Positions 26,383 through 34,495 of a stretch of DNA of 64,000 bases are shown one piece after another. Position 1 is the stretch's first letter. Each line of letters begins with the position of its first letter. The DNA is from Maribacter_C sp047345145 (GTDB lineage: Bacteria; Bacteroidota; Bacteroidia; Flavobacteriales; Flavobacteriaceae): positions 992,001 through 1,056,000 of the forward strand of contig NZ_JBLFER010000001.1 in NCBI RefSeq assembly GCF_047345145.1, written 5' to 3'. Both the position numbers and the translations under genes were made by a program. The notes beneath the pieces are model-generated. The model made no database searches, was not told where the DNA came from, and saw nothing but the letters and a program-made list of their open reading frames with translations.

Positions 26383-26580
26383 AAGGCAGGTCTCCTGACT
26401 TGCAATTTGTTATTTTACCTTCCCATCAGCCAACCGGCGGACAGTGGTACTGCAGTAAATAACAGCTTTCCGTTTTCTTTGGAAAGATGCTGAAAATTAA
26501 TCCAACACATGCTTACAGTTGCGGGAACAGTTCTGGATTCACACCAGATTCCCTTTTAATTAATGAGGTCAACCCTGAAT
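26383..26580 (-). promoter_or_regulatory. Cobalamin (AdoCbl) riboswitch controlling btuB
   Basis: Read on the minus strand, the conserved core is unmistakable: GGGAATCTGGTGTGAATCCA (about 26553-26534), then CCCGCAACTGTAA, a variable arm, GCCGGTTGGCTGATGGGAAG, and the B12 box AGTCAGGAGACCTGCC (26400-26385). Binding of adenosylcobalamin would lower btuB expression. Whether it works by termination or by hiding the ribosome site is not clear; no obvious terminator with a T-run follows, which favours translational control. Confidence 0.95.
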
Positions 26581-26617
26581 TTGTTTCAGTATATATTCAT
26601 TAAACCAAAATTCAGGG
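26573..26617. repeat. Inverted repeat at the 5' end of the btuB leader
   Basis: CCCTGAATTT (26573-26582) and AAATTCAGGG (26608-26617) are perfect inverted arms around a 25-base AT-rich loop. On the minus strand this hairpin would sit immediately before the riboswitch. On the plus strand it lies upstream of the btuF promoter, where it could instead be an operator. Confidence 0.55.
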
Positions 26618-26666
26618 CGAAATTAAACATTTTGTTTAATCTTTAAACCCAAAGATTAAATAATAC

Positions 26667-26674
26667 TACTTTTG
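26667..26674 (+). promoter_or_regulatory. -7 element of the btuF-btuC-btuD operon
   Basis: TACTTTTG matches TAnnTTTG. It overlaps the first possible TTG start of btuF at 26672, which therefore cannot be transcribed as a start codon; the second TTG at 26696 fits. No TTTG -33 element lies at the normal distance. Confidence 0.55.
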
Positions 26675-26695
26675 AAGGCAACAAAATTTAAGAAC

Positions 26696-27841
26696 TTGAA
26701 AAAACTAGTCCTTGTCTTAATTACAATTATTTTTCTTGCATGTAAACAAGAAAGAAAAGAACAACAGCCAGCATTAATAGCAATAGAAAACGCTCAAATC
26801 AATTACGCGAAGGGCTTTACCATTGAAAAATTGAATTCAGGAATTACGGTTATAAAAATCACCTCTCCTTGGCCCAACGCGGAATCCGCTTTTACGTACG
26901 CATTAATTCCCAAGAAAAAAATGGCATCTATAACCTTAAACAAAGAGGAGTATGATGCTATTGTTACCATACCTGTTGAACGAATTGTAGTCACTTCTAC
27001 AACGCATATACCAGCTTTAGAAGCCTTGAATGTCGAAAATAAGCTTGTCGGATTTCCTGACACAAAATATATTTCCTCAGAGAAAACCAGAAAACGAATT
27101 GACGAGGGATTCATAAAGGAACTCGGTAACAACGAATCTCTGAATACAGAAATGGTTTTAGAGATGAACCCTGATGTGGTAGTTGGTTTTAGTATTAACA
27201 GCCAAAATAAAACCTATGAAACCATACAGCGGTCAAATATTCCGGTAGCATATAATGGGGATTGGACAGAAGAAACTCCTTTAGGTAAAGCAGAATGGAT
27301 CAAATTTTTCGCTCCTTTTTTCGAAAAAGAAATTCTAGCAGATAGTATTTTTAAAAAAATCGAAACCAATTATATAAAGGCGAAAGACTTGGCAAAAACT
27401 GCAAAAAATCATCCATCAGTAATAAGCGGTGCAATGTATAAAGATGTGTGGTATCTTCCAGGGGGTAAAAGTTGGGCTGCCCAATTTGTAAAAGATGCAA
27501 ACGCCAACTACCTGTGGAAAGAAACAATGGAAACAGGAAGCTTATCGCTAAGCTGGGAAAATGTTCTAGAAAAAGGTAAAAAAGCAGACTTTTGGATTGG
27601 CCCCTCGCAATTCACTAGTTATCTAAATATGTCTGATGCCAGCCCACATTACCAACAATTCGAAGCCTTTCAAAATAAAAAAGTATTTACATTTTCAAGT
27701 ACCAAAGGGGCAACTGGGGGGCTATTATATTATGAACTTGCACCACAGCGACCAGATTTGGTATTGAAAGACCTTATCTATATTTTACATCCAGAACTTC
27801 TACCCAAATATCAATCTACTTTTTTTAAGCCTTTGGACTAG
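26696..27841 (+). CDS. btuF: Cobalamin ABC transporter substrate-binding lipoprotein (BtuF-like)
   Basis: 381 residues from a TTG at 26696, chosen because it opens a standard lipoprotein signal (MKKLVLVLITIIFLACKQ) and because the TTG at 26672 lies within the promoter. The body is a helical-backbone periplasmic binding protein: VVTSTTHIPALEAL, LVGFPDTKY, MNPDVVVGFS and a second lobe with GGKSWAAQF. The family covers iron-siderophore and B12 binders. The neighbouring riboswitch and receptor favour cobalamin. The stop is followed immediately by the btuC start. Confidence 0.87.
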   Translation: MKKLVLVLITIIFLACKQERKEQQPALIAIENAQINYAKGFTIEKLNSGITVIKITSPWPNAESAFTYALIPKKKMASITLNKEEYDAIVTIPVERIVVTSTTHIPALEALNVENKLVGFPDTKYISSEKTRKRIDEGFIKELGNNESLNTEMVLEMNPDVVVGFSINSQNKTYETIQRSNIPVAYNGDWTEETPLGKAEWIKFFAPFFEKEILADSIFKKIETNYIKAKDLAKTAKNHPSVISGAMYKDVWYLPGGKSWAAQFVKDANANYLWKETMETGSLSLSWENVLEKGKKADFWIGPSQFTSYLNMSDASPHYQQFEAFQNKKVFTFSSTKGATGGLLYYELAPQRPDLVLKDLIYILHPELLPKYQSTFFKPLD

Positions 27842-28873
27842 TTGAATACTACATCGAAATATCGCCTTTCCTTTTTACTATTGCTTTTAGCTTTGGTTAT
27901 TTCATTTCTTCTAAATATAAGTTTAGGGTCCGTTTCCATTCCTTTTCAAAGCACCTTAAACTCAATATTCGAAAGTCAAATTGAAAATGAATCATGGAAG
28001 TATATTATATGGAACTATCGTATACCAAAAGCTTTTACTGCAGTTTTGGCGGGAAGCGCTTTAGCCCTTAGCGGATTATTAATGCAAACACTTTTTAGAA
28101 ATCCTTTAGCTGGTCCTTTTGTCTTAGGCATAAGCTCTGGGGCAAGCCTTGGAGCAGCACTATTTATTATGGGCACCTCACTATTTTCAGGATTTATTGC
28201 CTTCGAATTCATAGGAAACCTATCTCTAGCTATAGCTTCAAGTTTAGGGAGTTTTTTAGTGCTTTTTTTAGTACTAACCGTTGCCGCTAGAGTAAAAGAT
28301 ACCATGGCTTTACTGATTATTGGTTTGATGTTTGGAAGTGTTACAGCCGCAATCGTTAGTGTGCTTTCCTATTTCACGACCTCTGAAAAATTACAGCAGT
28401 ACATCTATTGGTCCTTTGGTAGTTTGGGAGATTTAACATGGACGCAGCTCTTTTTATTAGGAGGGATAGTTTTATTAGGAATAATACTAAGTATAGCATC
28501 TATCAAAACACTTAATGCATTGCTGCTTGGCGAAAACTATGCACAGAGTTTGGGAGTCCGCCTTAAAAAATCTAGATACATCATAATCATAGCAACCGCC
28601 CTACTGGCCGGTAGTGTAACGGCCTTTGCAGGACCAATTGCTTTTGTGGGACTTGCCGTGCCTCATCTAACGCGTCAAATCTTCAATACTACTGATCATA
28701 AAGTTTTAGTGCCTGCAGTTTTACTATATGGCGCCATTTTGATGCTACTTTGTGATGTCATAGCACAACTTCCAAGTTCAGCCAGTGTACTGCCGATAAA
28801 TGCGATTACAAGTATTGTCGGAGCGCCGGTGGTTATTTGGTTACTAACTCGAAAAAGAAGAATGTTATTTTGA
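27842..28873 (+). CDS. btuC: Cobalamin ABC transporter permease (BtuC/FecCD family)
   Basis: 343 residues with about ten membrane helices. FecCD signatures are WNYRIPKAFTAVLAGSALALSG, LMQTLFRNPLAGPFVLGISSGASLGA and, late, FAGPIAFVGLAVPHLTR. The start is a TTG directly after the btuF stop, with no in-frame ATG until far into the first helix, so the TTG is probably real. It forms the membrane channel of a BtuCDF importer. It is the middle gene of the operon, with btuD 17 bp downstream. Confidence 0.9.
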   Translation: MNTTSKYRLSFLLLLLALVISFLLNISLGSVSIPFQSTLNSIFESQIENESWKYIIWNYRIPKAFTAVLAGSALALSGLLMQTLFRNPLAGPFVLGISSGASLGAALFIMGTSLFSGFIAFEFIGNLSLAIASSLGSFLVLFLVLTVAARVKDTMALLIIGLMFGSVTAAIVSVLSYFTTSEKLQQYIYWSFGSLGDLTWTQLFLLGGIVLLGIILSIASIKTLNALLLGENYAQSLGVRLKKSRYIIIIATALLAGSVTAFAGPIAFVGLAVPHLTRQIFNTTDHKVLVPAVLLYGAILMLLCDVIAQLPSSASVLPINAITSIVGAPVVIWLLTRKRRMLF

Positions 28874-28890
28874 GTTCTAATAAGCAACAT

Positions 28891-29652
28891 ATGGCCATTT
28901 CTGTCAAGGATCTTTCCATTGGATATACAGATATTACGGTCGCTAGTGAAATTAACTTTGATTCCCTTACTGGGGAATTAATAGGAATTGTTGGCATTAA
29001 CGGAATCGGGAAATCAACATTGCTACGAACATTAGCCAAAATTCAGCCTTCGCTGTCAGGAAGCATTTCAATCGAGGGCAAATCTTTAGAAACCCTTGAT
29101 ACATCAGTATTAGCCTCAGAAATCAGTATCGTCTTGACCGAGCCAATAGCTTCAAAAAATTTAACCGTTCAAGAACTTATTACTCTCGGAAGACAACCCT
29201 ACACCAATTGGATAGGTAAACTCTCTGAGCTAGATAAATCAAAAATCATTGAAGCTATTCAAACGCTTCAGCTTGCTGATTTGAAACATAAAAAGTGCTA
29301 TGAACTAAGTGACGGACAGTTGCAACGCGTTATGATTGCTCGGGCGTTAGCCCAAGACACGTCTATCATTTTGTTGGATGAACCGACGACCCATTTAGAC
29401 TTATATCACAAAATTCAGATTTTAAAGCTTCTGAAATCTATTACGGTAGAAACAAAAAAGACAATTCTTTTTACCAGTCATGAAATAGAGATGGTAATAC
29501 AGCTTTGCGATAAAATGTTATTATTAAATGAAGCCAATAATCCCTTTGGAAAGCCCAGTGAGCTTATTAAAAAAGGGGCTTTCGATAATTTATTTCCTTC
29601 AGACACAGTTGCTTTTGATGCTGATACGGGCACATTTCGCATAAAAAAGTAA
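28891..29652 (+). CDS. btuD: Cobalamin ABC transporter ATP-binding protein (BtuD-like)
   Basis: 253 residues from the ATG at 28891; TTG codons at 28837 and 28870 open the same frame but lie within or across the btuC stop. Walker A is GINGIGKST, the signature is LSDGQLQRVMIARAL (Asp replaces the second Gly of LSGGQ, as often seen in this subfamily), Walker B is IILLDEPT, and the switch His is in FTSHE. It energises the importer formed with BtuC and BtuF. The 3' end is 63 bp before rmuC. Confidence 0.9.
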   Translation: MAISVKDLSIGYTDITVASEINFDSLTGELIGIVGINGIGKSTLLRTLAKIQPSLSGSISIEGKSLETLDTSVLASEISIVLTEPIASKNLTVQELITLGRQPYTNWIGKLSELDKSKIIEAIQTLQLADLKHKKCYELSDGQLQRVMIARALAQDTSIILLDEPTTHLDLYHKIQILKLLKSITVETKKTILFTSHEIEMVIQLCDKMLLLNEANNPFGKPSELIKKGAFDNLFPSDTVAFDADTGTFRIKK

Positions 29653-29715
29653 AGGCAATACTTGTTTTATTTGGCAGGTCAATCTCGTATATTTACTAGC
29701 TCACTTTGAACACAA

Positions 29716-31083
29716 ATGAACGAATACCTGATATATCTTTTAGTTGGATTAGTTTGCCTCGCAGTAGGCTATTTTCTTGGAAATTACATCCAAAGCCTAA
29801 AAACCAAATCGAGTCAAAGCGCTCTTACTGAACGGCAACAACAGCTTACCAATAACCTTTCTGTATTGGAGCAACGTCTTATTGATACCGAAGAAAGTAA
29901 AGCGCATCTACAAACTGAAAAAGAACAACTAGGCAACCAAATTGTCCGTTATGAAGCGGATATGGAGAACCTCCATCTAAAAAATAGAGAACAAAAAGAA
30001 GAGGTTGAAAAGCTACAAGAAAAATTCACCAAAGAGTTCGAGAATCTTGCCAATAAAATTTTAGAAGAGAAAAGTCTAAAGTTTACTGAGCGTAATGAAA
30101 AGAATATAAAAGACATTCTAACTCCTCTAAATGAAAAAATACAACTCTTTGAAAAGAAAGTAGAAGAAAGTCAAAAAGAAAATATAAGTATCCATTCCGC
30201 CTTAAAAGAACAATTACTAAATCTTCAAACTCAAAATCTAAAAATCACCCAAGAAGCTGAGAATCTTACGAAAGCCTTAAAAGGTGATAGTAAAATGCAA
30301 GGAAACTGGGGCGAATTAGTTCTAGAACGCGTGTTAGAAAAATCTGGGCTAGAAAAGGACCGAGAATATCATGTTCAACAAAGTTTTACCCTTGAAGATG
30401 GTTCAAGAGTACTCCCTGATGTCATTATCAATCTTCCTGATGGCAAGAAGATGATTGTCGATTCTAAAGTATCCCTAACGGATTATGAGCGTTTTGTAAA
30501 TGCAGAAGATGACGATGAACAAGCAAAATTTTTAAAAGATCATATCAATTCCCTCCGAAGGCATGTCGATCAATTATCCGCCAAAAAATATGAAGATTTA
30601 TACGAGATGGAGAGTCCAGATTTCGTATTGTTGTTCGTTCCTATAGAACCAGCATTCGCAATTGCAATAAATAACGATAACTCGTTGTATAACAAGGCTT
30701 TTGAACAAAATATTGTAATCGTTACTCCATCTACTTTATTAGCTACATTACGTACAATAGACTCTATGTGGAATAATGAAAAACAGCAACGTAATGCTAT
30801 TGAAATTGCCAGGCAAGCGGGTGCGCTTTATGACAAATTTGAAGGCTTTGTAGGTGACCTAATGAAAGTGGGTAAAAAGATGGACGACGCCAAAGATGAG
30901 TATAAAGGTGCCATGAATAAATTAGTTGAAGGACGTGGTAATATCATTACCAGTATAGAAAAATTAAAGAAAATGGGTGCGAAAGCCAAAAAATCAATCC
31001 CCGAACCGATTTTAAAGAGAGCCCAAGAAGATGACCTGTTAGGCGACGAGGCAGGCTTTAAAGAATCAAAATTAGAATTATGA
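29716..31083 (+). CDS. rmuC: DNA recombination protein RmuC
   Basis: 455 residues. A membrane anchor (about 4-24) is followed by a long coiled coil (roughly 30-190) and the RmuC domain. That domain shows GNWGELVLERVLEKSGLEKDREY, VDSKVSLTDYERF and FVPIEPAFAIAI, the restriction-nuclease-like core. In E. coli it limits inversions at short repeats; recent work elsewhere links RmuC to DNA-protein crosslink or phage defence, which I cannot test here. The stop overlaps the next start by four bases (ATGA). Confidence 0.93.
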   Translation: MNEYLIYLLVGLVCLAVGYFLGNYIQSLKTKSSQSALTERQQQLTNNLSVLEQRLIDTEESKAHLQTEKEQLGNQIVRYEADMENLHLKNREQKEEVEKLQEKFTKEFENLANKILEEKSLKFTERNEKNIKDILTPLNEKIQLFEKKVEESQKENISIHSALKEQLLNLQTQNLKITQEAENLTKALKGDSKMQGNWGELVLERVLEKSGLEKDREYHVQQSFTLEDGSRVLPDVIINLPDGKKMIVDSKVSLTDYERFVNAEDDDEQAKFLKDHINSLRRHVDQLSAKKYEDLYEMESPDFVLLFVPIEPAFAIAINNDNSLYNKAFEQNIVIVTPSTLLATLRTIDSMWNNEKQQRNAIEIARQAGALYDKFEGFVGDLMKVGKKMDDAKDEYKGAMNKLVEGRGNIITSIEKLKKMGAKAKKSIPEPILKRAQEDDLLGDEAGFKESKLEL

Positions 31084-31445
31084 AACGTATACTAGTAGGA
31101 ACACTTCTTATTGTTGGAACTCTTTTTATTGGAATTTATTCCTTTGTTTATTTTGTTCCGTATAGCACGGGGATGCGTTCGGGAGAATTAATAAAGTTCA
31201 GCAACAAGGGGGTTGTATTCAATACTTGGGAAGGTGAAATAAGTCAAGGTGTATCTGGAGCTCAAATATTTCAGTTTTCCGTGCTTCAAAAAGATCAGGA
31301 AGTTATCAAGCAGTTGCAAGATTATCAAGGTCAATATGTCAAACTCGATTATATAGAACGATATGCTACCTTTTTCTGGTTAGGTGATACAAAATACTAT
31401 ATCACTAAGGTTACGGAATCAAAATCACCACATTTAAGAAATTAG
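31080..31445 (+). CDS. Small membrane-anchored protein of unknown function
   Basis: 121 residues: one N-terminal membrane helix (about 4-26), then a small beta-rich domain (LIKFSNKGVVFNTWEGEISQG, VKLDYIERYATFFWLGDTKYYI). Homologues are sometimes labelled 6-phosphogluconate dehydrogenase in databases (as I recall); nothing in the sequence supports that name, and the real gnd is at 34496. It is translationally coupled to rmuC and has two bases to the thioesterase gene, so all three form one operon. Function unknown. Confidence 0.8.
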   Translation: MKRILVGTLLIVGTLFIGIYSFVYFVPYSTGMRSGELIKFSNKGVVFNTWEGEISQGVSGAQIFQFSVLQKDQEVIKQLQDYQGQYVKLDYIERYATFFWLGDTKYYITKVTESKSPHLRN

Positions 31446-31447
31446 AT

Positions 31448-31993
31448 ATGGAAAAATTCAAGACTGCCCGCGAATCAAGACTCTCCATAACTGAGTTAAT
31501 GCTTCCCTCCCATTCGAACTTTGGAGGAAAAATTCATGGTGGACATATTTTGAGTTTAATGGATCAAATTGCATTTGCTTGTGCGTCAAAACACTCACAG
31601 AAATATTGCGTTACCGCATCTGTAAACCGAGTCGATTTTCGAAGTCCCGTAGAGGTTGGTGAACTGCTTACTTTAAAAGCTTCAATTAATTATACAGGTA
31701 GATCATCAATGGTAGTAGGTGTTCGTGTGGAATCACAAAATGTTACATCTGGTAAAAAAAGACATTGTAATTCCTCTTACTTTACAATGGTTGCGAAAGA
31801 TGATGATGGGAAAAGTGTTGAAGTCCCAGGACTTCTCATTCAAGACGAACAAGGAGTACGCCGATTTGCACGTAGTAAATTTAGGAAAGAAGCTGCCTTT
31901 CTTAGAGATACTAAATTTGATGAAAACAATTTTAAGGTAGCTGATTATTTAGAATCTTTATTTGATGATAACATCAAGATTGAACTCAAGTAA
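31448..31993 (+). CDS. Acyl-CoA thioesterase (hotdog fold)
   Basis: 181 residues with one hotdog domain: FGGKIHGGHILSLMDQIAFACASKHS is the usual substrate-pocket helix of the YciA/acyl-CoA hydrolase group. SVNRVDFRSPVEVGELLTLKASI and RSSMVVGVRVES form the sheet. A 50-residue C-terminal tail of charged sequence is extra. It would hydrolyse acyl-CoA in the cytoplasm. It is the last gene of the rmuC operon and overlaps the convergent pgl stop by eight bases. Confidence 0.9.
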   Translation: MEKFKTARESRLSITELMLPSHSNFGGKIHGGHILSLMDQIAFACASKHSQKYCVTASVNRVDFRSPVEVGELLTLKASINYTGRSSMVVGVRVESQNVTSGKKRHCNSSYFTMVAKDDDGKSVEVPGLLIQDEQGVRRFARSKFRKEAAFLRDTKFDENNFKVADYLESLFDDNIKIELK

Positions 31994-32696
31994 GACCGGC
32001 GGCAGCTTCATCTAAAAACCACAATACTCTTTTTGAAGTAGGCTTTACTAAACTAGCAGGGTATTTTCTAAAGTCACCGGTTTCGTTTTTGATTTCTGTA
32101 TATTTTTCTGCTTTATTATCCCCGGTAACCAAAAACACTACGGTTTCAGCATTATTGATAACTTGTCCTGTAATCGTAATTCGTTTCTGTCCAGAATCAG
32201 GGTGCTCGGCAACTTCACATGATTTATCAGAATTCCATAGTTCAATTTCATGAGGAAAAATAGAAGCCGTATGTCCATCATCGCCCATTCCCAATATGAC
32301 TAAATCAAACTGAGGAAGGTCTCCAGATTTAGGAAGATTTTCATCCAACACATCTGAATATCGCTTCGCCTCATATTCGGGTTCGTTTTCACCTTTAATA
32401 CGATGAATATTATCTTGTGGAATATCAATTTTAGAAATTAAATGTTCAACCGTCATTTTGTAATTACTCTGATTATCGGTGGGTTCAACGCACCTCTCAT
32501 CTCCCCAATACAGGTGAACATGCGTCCAATCAATGTCCTCTTGAAAATTAGCCGCTAATTCGTCAAATACAATTTTAGGCGTACTTCCACCAGAAAGTGC
32601 AATATGAACTTCTTCCCTATTTGCAATTAGAATAGCCAAATAACGGGAGAAGTTTAAAGCTACTTCTTGCTTAGTTTTTGATATTTTAAATTTCAT
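31986..32696 (-). CDS. pgl: 6-phosphogluconolactonase
   Basis: 236 residues of the DevB/NagB-like type. It hydrolyses 6-phosphogluconolactone to 6-phosphogluconate, the second step of the oxidative pentose phosphate pathway. HIALSGGSTPKIVFDEL, VHLYWGDERCVEP and LVILGMGDDGHTASIFP are the phosphate- and lactone-binding motifs. It follows zwf on the same strand after 78 bp, so the two form a unit that feeds the divergently transcribed gnd. Confidence 0.95.
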   Translation of the reverse strand: MKFKISKTKQEVALNFSRYLAILIANREEVHIALSGGSTPKIVFDELAANFQEDIDWTHVHLYWGDERCVEPTDNQSNYKMTVEHLISKIDIPQDNIHRIKGENEPEYEAKRYSDVLDENLPKSGDLPQFDLVILGMGDDGHTASIFPHEIELWNSDKSCEVAEHPDSGQKRITITGQVINNAETVVFLVTGDNKAEKYTEIKNETGDFRKYPASLVKPTSKRVLWFLDEAAAGLT

Positions 32697-32774
32697 TATT
32701 AGCCGAATTTATTTCAGTATCTATTTTCATTTAGCAAATCGCTTTTTTTAATTCCATAAGCCTCCACCTAGCGT

Positions 32775-34304
32775 CTAGCAAATAACACAAAATCCTGGAT
32801 CATCCGCCAAATTCTGACCAGGATTACGCCACATACCAAAGCCTTCAATAAGTTCATCAGCATTTTCGGGACCCCAAACTCCAGCAGAATATCCATATAC
32901 TTTTGCGTCAGATTTTTTCCAGTAGTCAAGAATTGGATCAACAAATTCCCATGCGGCTTCTACTTCATCAGCTCTAGCGTACAAGGTGGCATCGCCCTGC
33001 ATAGCATCTAATAACAAACGCTCATAGGCTTGCATGACATGATTTTCTACCAAGCTAGAGTAATAAAAATCGAGATTCGCACGCTCTACTTTAAAACCTT
33101 GACCTGGTACTTTTACTCCGAATTTGATCAAAATCCCTTCATCCGGTTGAATACGAATAACAAGCTTATTATCCTTATTGAACATTCCAGAATCCTGAAA
33201 AATTTGATGGTGAGGTGATTTAAAATGAATCACGACTTCGGTAACTTTGGTCGGCATCCGTTTTGCAGTCCGAACATAAAAGGGAACGTCTTTCCAGCGC
33301 CAATTATCAACAAAAAACTTAATTGCAGCATAGGTTTCGGTGGTCGATTCCGGGTTAACCCCCTCCTCTTCACGATAGCCTTTTACTTTTTCACCCTCTA
33401 TGCTAGAACTTACATATTGCGCTCTAATAGTATTCTTGTGAAGGGTATCGACATCCGTCATTATCCTTAAAGATTTTAAAGCTTTTACCTTCTCATTTCT
33501 AATATCCTCGGCTTTAGCGCTAATAGGCGGTTCCATTACAATTAGAGAAACAATTTGCAATAAATGATTCTGAAACATATCACGCAAAGCACCTGATTTA
33601 TCATAGTATCCGCCTCGCTTTTCTACTCCTACACTTTCTGCATTTGTAATTTCCACATGATGAATGTAATTACGATTCCACAGAGGTTCAAATATGCTAT
33701 TTGCAAAACGAGTAACTAGAAGGTTTTGCACTGTTTCTTTACCTAAATAATGATCGATACGATAAATCTGAGATTCCTTAAAATAGCGCTGAAGTCCGCT
33801 ATTCAATTGTTTTGCACTTTCCAAATCATAACCAAAAGGCTTCTCGACAATCAATCTCTTAAAACCCCCACCTCTAGATCGATTGAGTTGTTGCCCGTAT
33901 AAATTTTTGGCAATTGCTTCATATAAACTTGGTGGAGTAGATAAATAGAAAATGTAGTTGCCATCAGTACCATGTTTTGCATTCAGTGTAGTAATTCGTT
34001 CTTCAAGGTGTTTGTAATCTGTGTCGTACTGTGTACCAACATCTTCGTAGAAAAACTTTTTTGAAAAATCATTTATTAAATCTGAATCCGTATCTATCGA
34101 ATCCTTTAGATAACTACTTTCACTGACCACTTTTTTTCGAAAATCTTCATCACTCATATAGCTACGACTGACCCCTAACACAACAAATTTCTCGGGTAGT
34201 TGGTTTTCCTTAAAAAGTCTAAACAATGCTGGCACTAGTTTTCGAGCCGTTAAATCTCCCGATGCTCCGAAAATAATGAGCATTTGGCTTTCTGTTTTCG
34301 TCAT
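32775..34304 (-). CDS. zwf: Glucose-6-phosphate 1-dehydrogenase
   Basis: 509 residues from the ATG at 34304; a TTG at 34316 opens four codons earlier but is less likely. The NADP-binding IIFGASGDLTARKL and the active-site RIDHYLGKETVQN (His as general base) are typical, and EKPFGYD precedes them. It oxidises glucose 6-phosphate to the lactone with NADP reduction. It stands first in the zwf-pgl unit and is divergent from gnd across 191 bp, placing all three enzymes of the oxidative branch together. Confidence 0.96.
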   Translation of the reverse strand: MTKTESQMLIIFGASGDLTARKLVPALFRLFKENQLPEKFVVLGVSRSYMSDEDFRKKVVSESSYLKDSIDTDSDLINDFSKKFFYEDVGTQYDTDYKHLEERITTLNAKHGTDGNYIFYLSTPPSLYEAIAKNLYGQQLNRSRGGGFKRLIVEKPFGYDLESAKQLNSGLQRYFKESQIYRIDHYLGKETVQNLLVTRFANSIFEPLWNRNYIHHVEITNAESVGVEKRGGYYDKSGALRDMFQNHLLQIVSLIVMEPPISAKAEDIRNEKVKALKSLRIMTDVDTLHKNTIRAQYVSSSIEGEKVKGYREEEGVNPESTTETYAAIKFFVDNWRWKDVPFYVRTAKRMPTKVTEVVIHFKSPHHQIFQDSGMFNKDNKLVIRIQPDEGILIKFGVKVPGQGFKVERANLDFYYSSLVENHVMQAYERLLLDAMQGDATLYARADEVEAAWEFVDPILDYWKKSDAKVYGYSAGVWGPENADELIEGFGMWRNPGQNLADDPGFCVIC

Positions 34305-34455
34305 ATACTTCTTCAAGATTTTCTAATGTTTTAAATATAACTATCTCATCGGAGTTTACAAGCCCAAACACAATCAAAACCGAATAATTTAATTTATTTT
34401 TGAAAGTGTCAGATTTGAACAGGTTTTTATTCAAATTTTATGAAACAAAACAGAG

Positions 34456-34475
34456 ATTCCCGTCTTGACGGGAAT
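34456..34475. repeat. Perfect palindromic hairpin between zwf and gnd
   Basis: ATTCCCGTC-TT-GACGGGAAT has 9-bp arms with only two bases between. It lies upstream of gnd in the divergent gap, 20 bp from the start codon. The sequence shares its ATTCCCG/CGGGAAT ends with the hairpin at 2206-2248, so it is probably a dispersed repeat, although its place would also suit a regulatory element. Confidence 0.6.
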
Positions 34476-34495
34476 GGCCGCAAATGAATTTATAT

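Noticed and set aside
26672..26695. TTG at 26672 as btuF start
   Set aside because: It overlaps the TACTTTTG promoter element and would not be part of the transcript.
29716..31083. Defence island around rmuC
   Set aside because: Its neighbours are a small membrane protein, a thioesterase and pentose-phosphate genes; nothing else points to phage defence.
31080..31445. 6-phosphogluconate dehydrogenase as name for the 121-aa protein
   Set aside because: It has a membrane helix and no dehydrogenase motif; the real gnd is at 34496.
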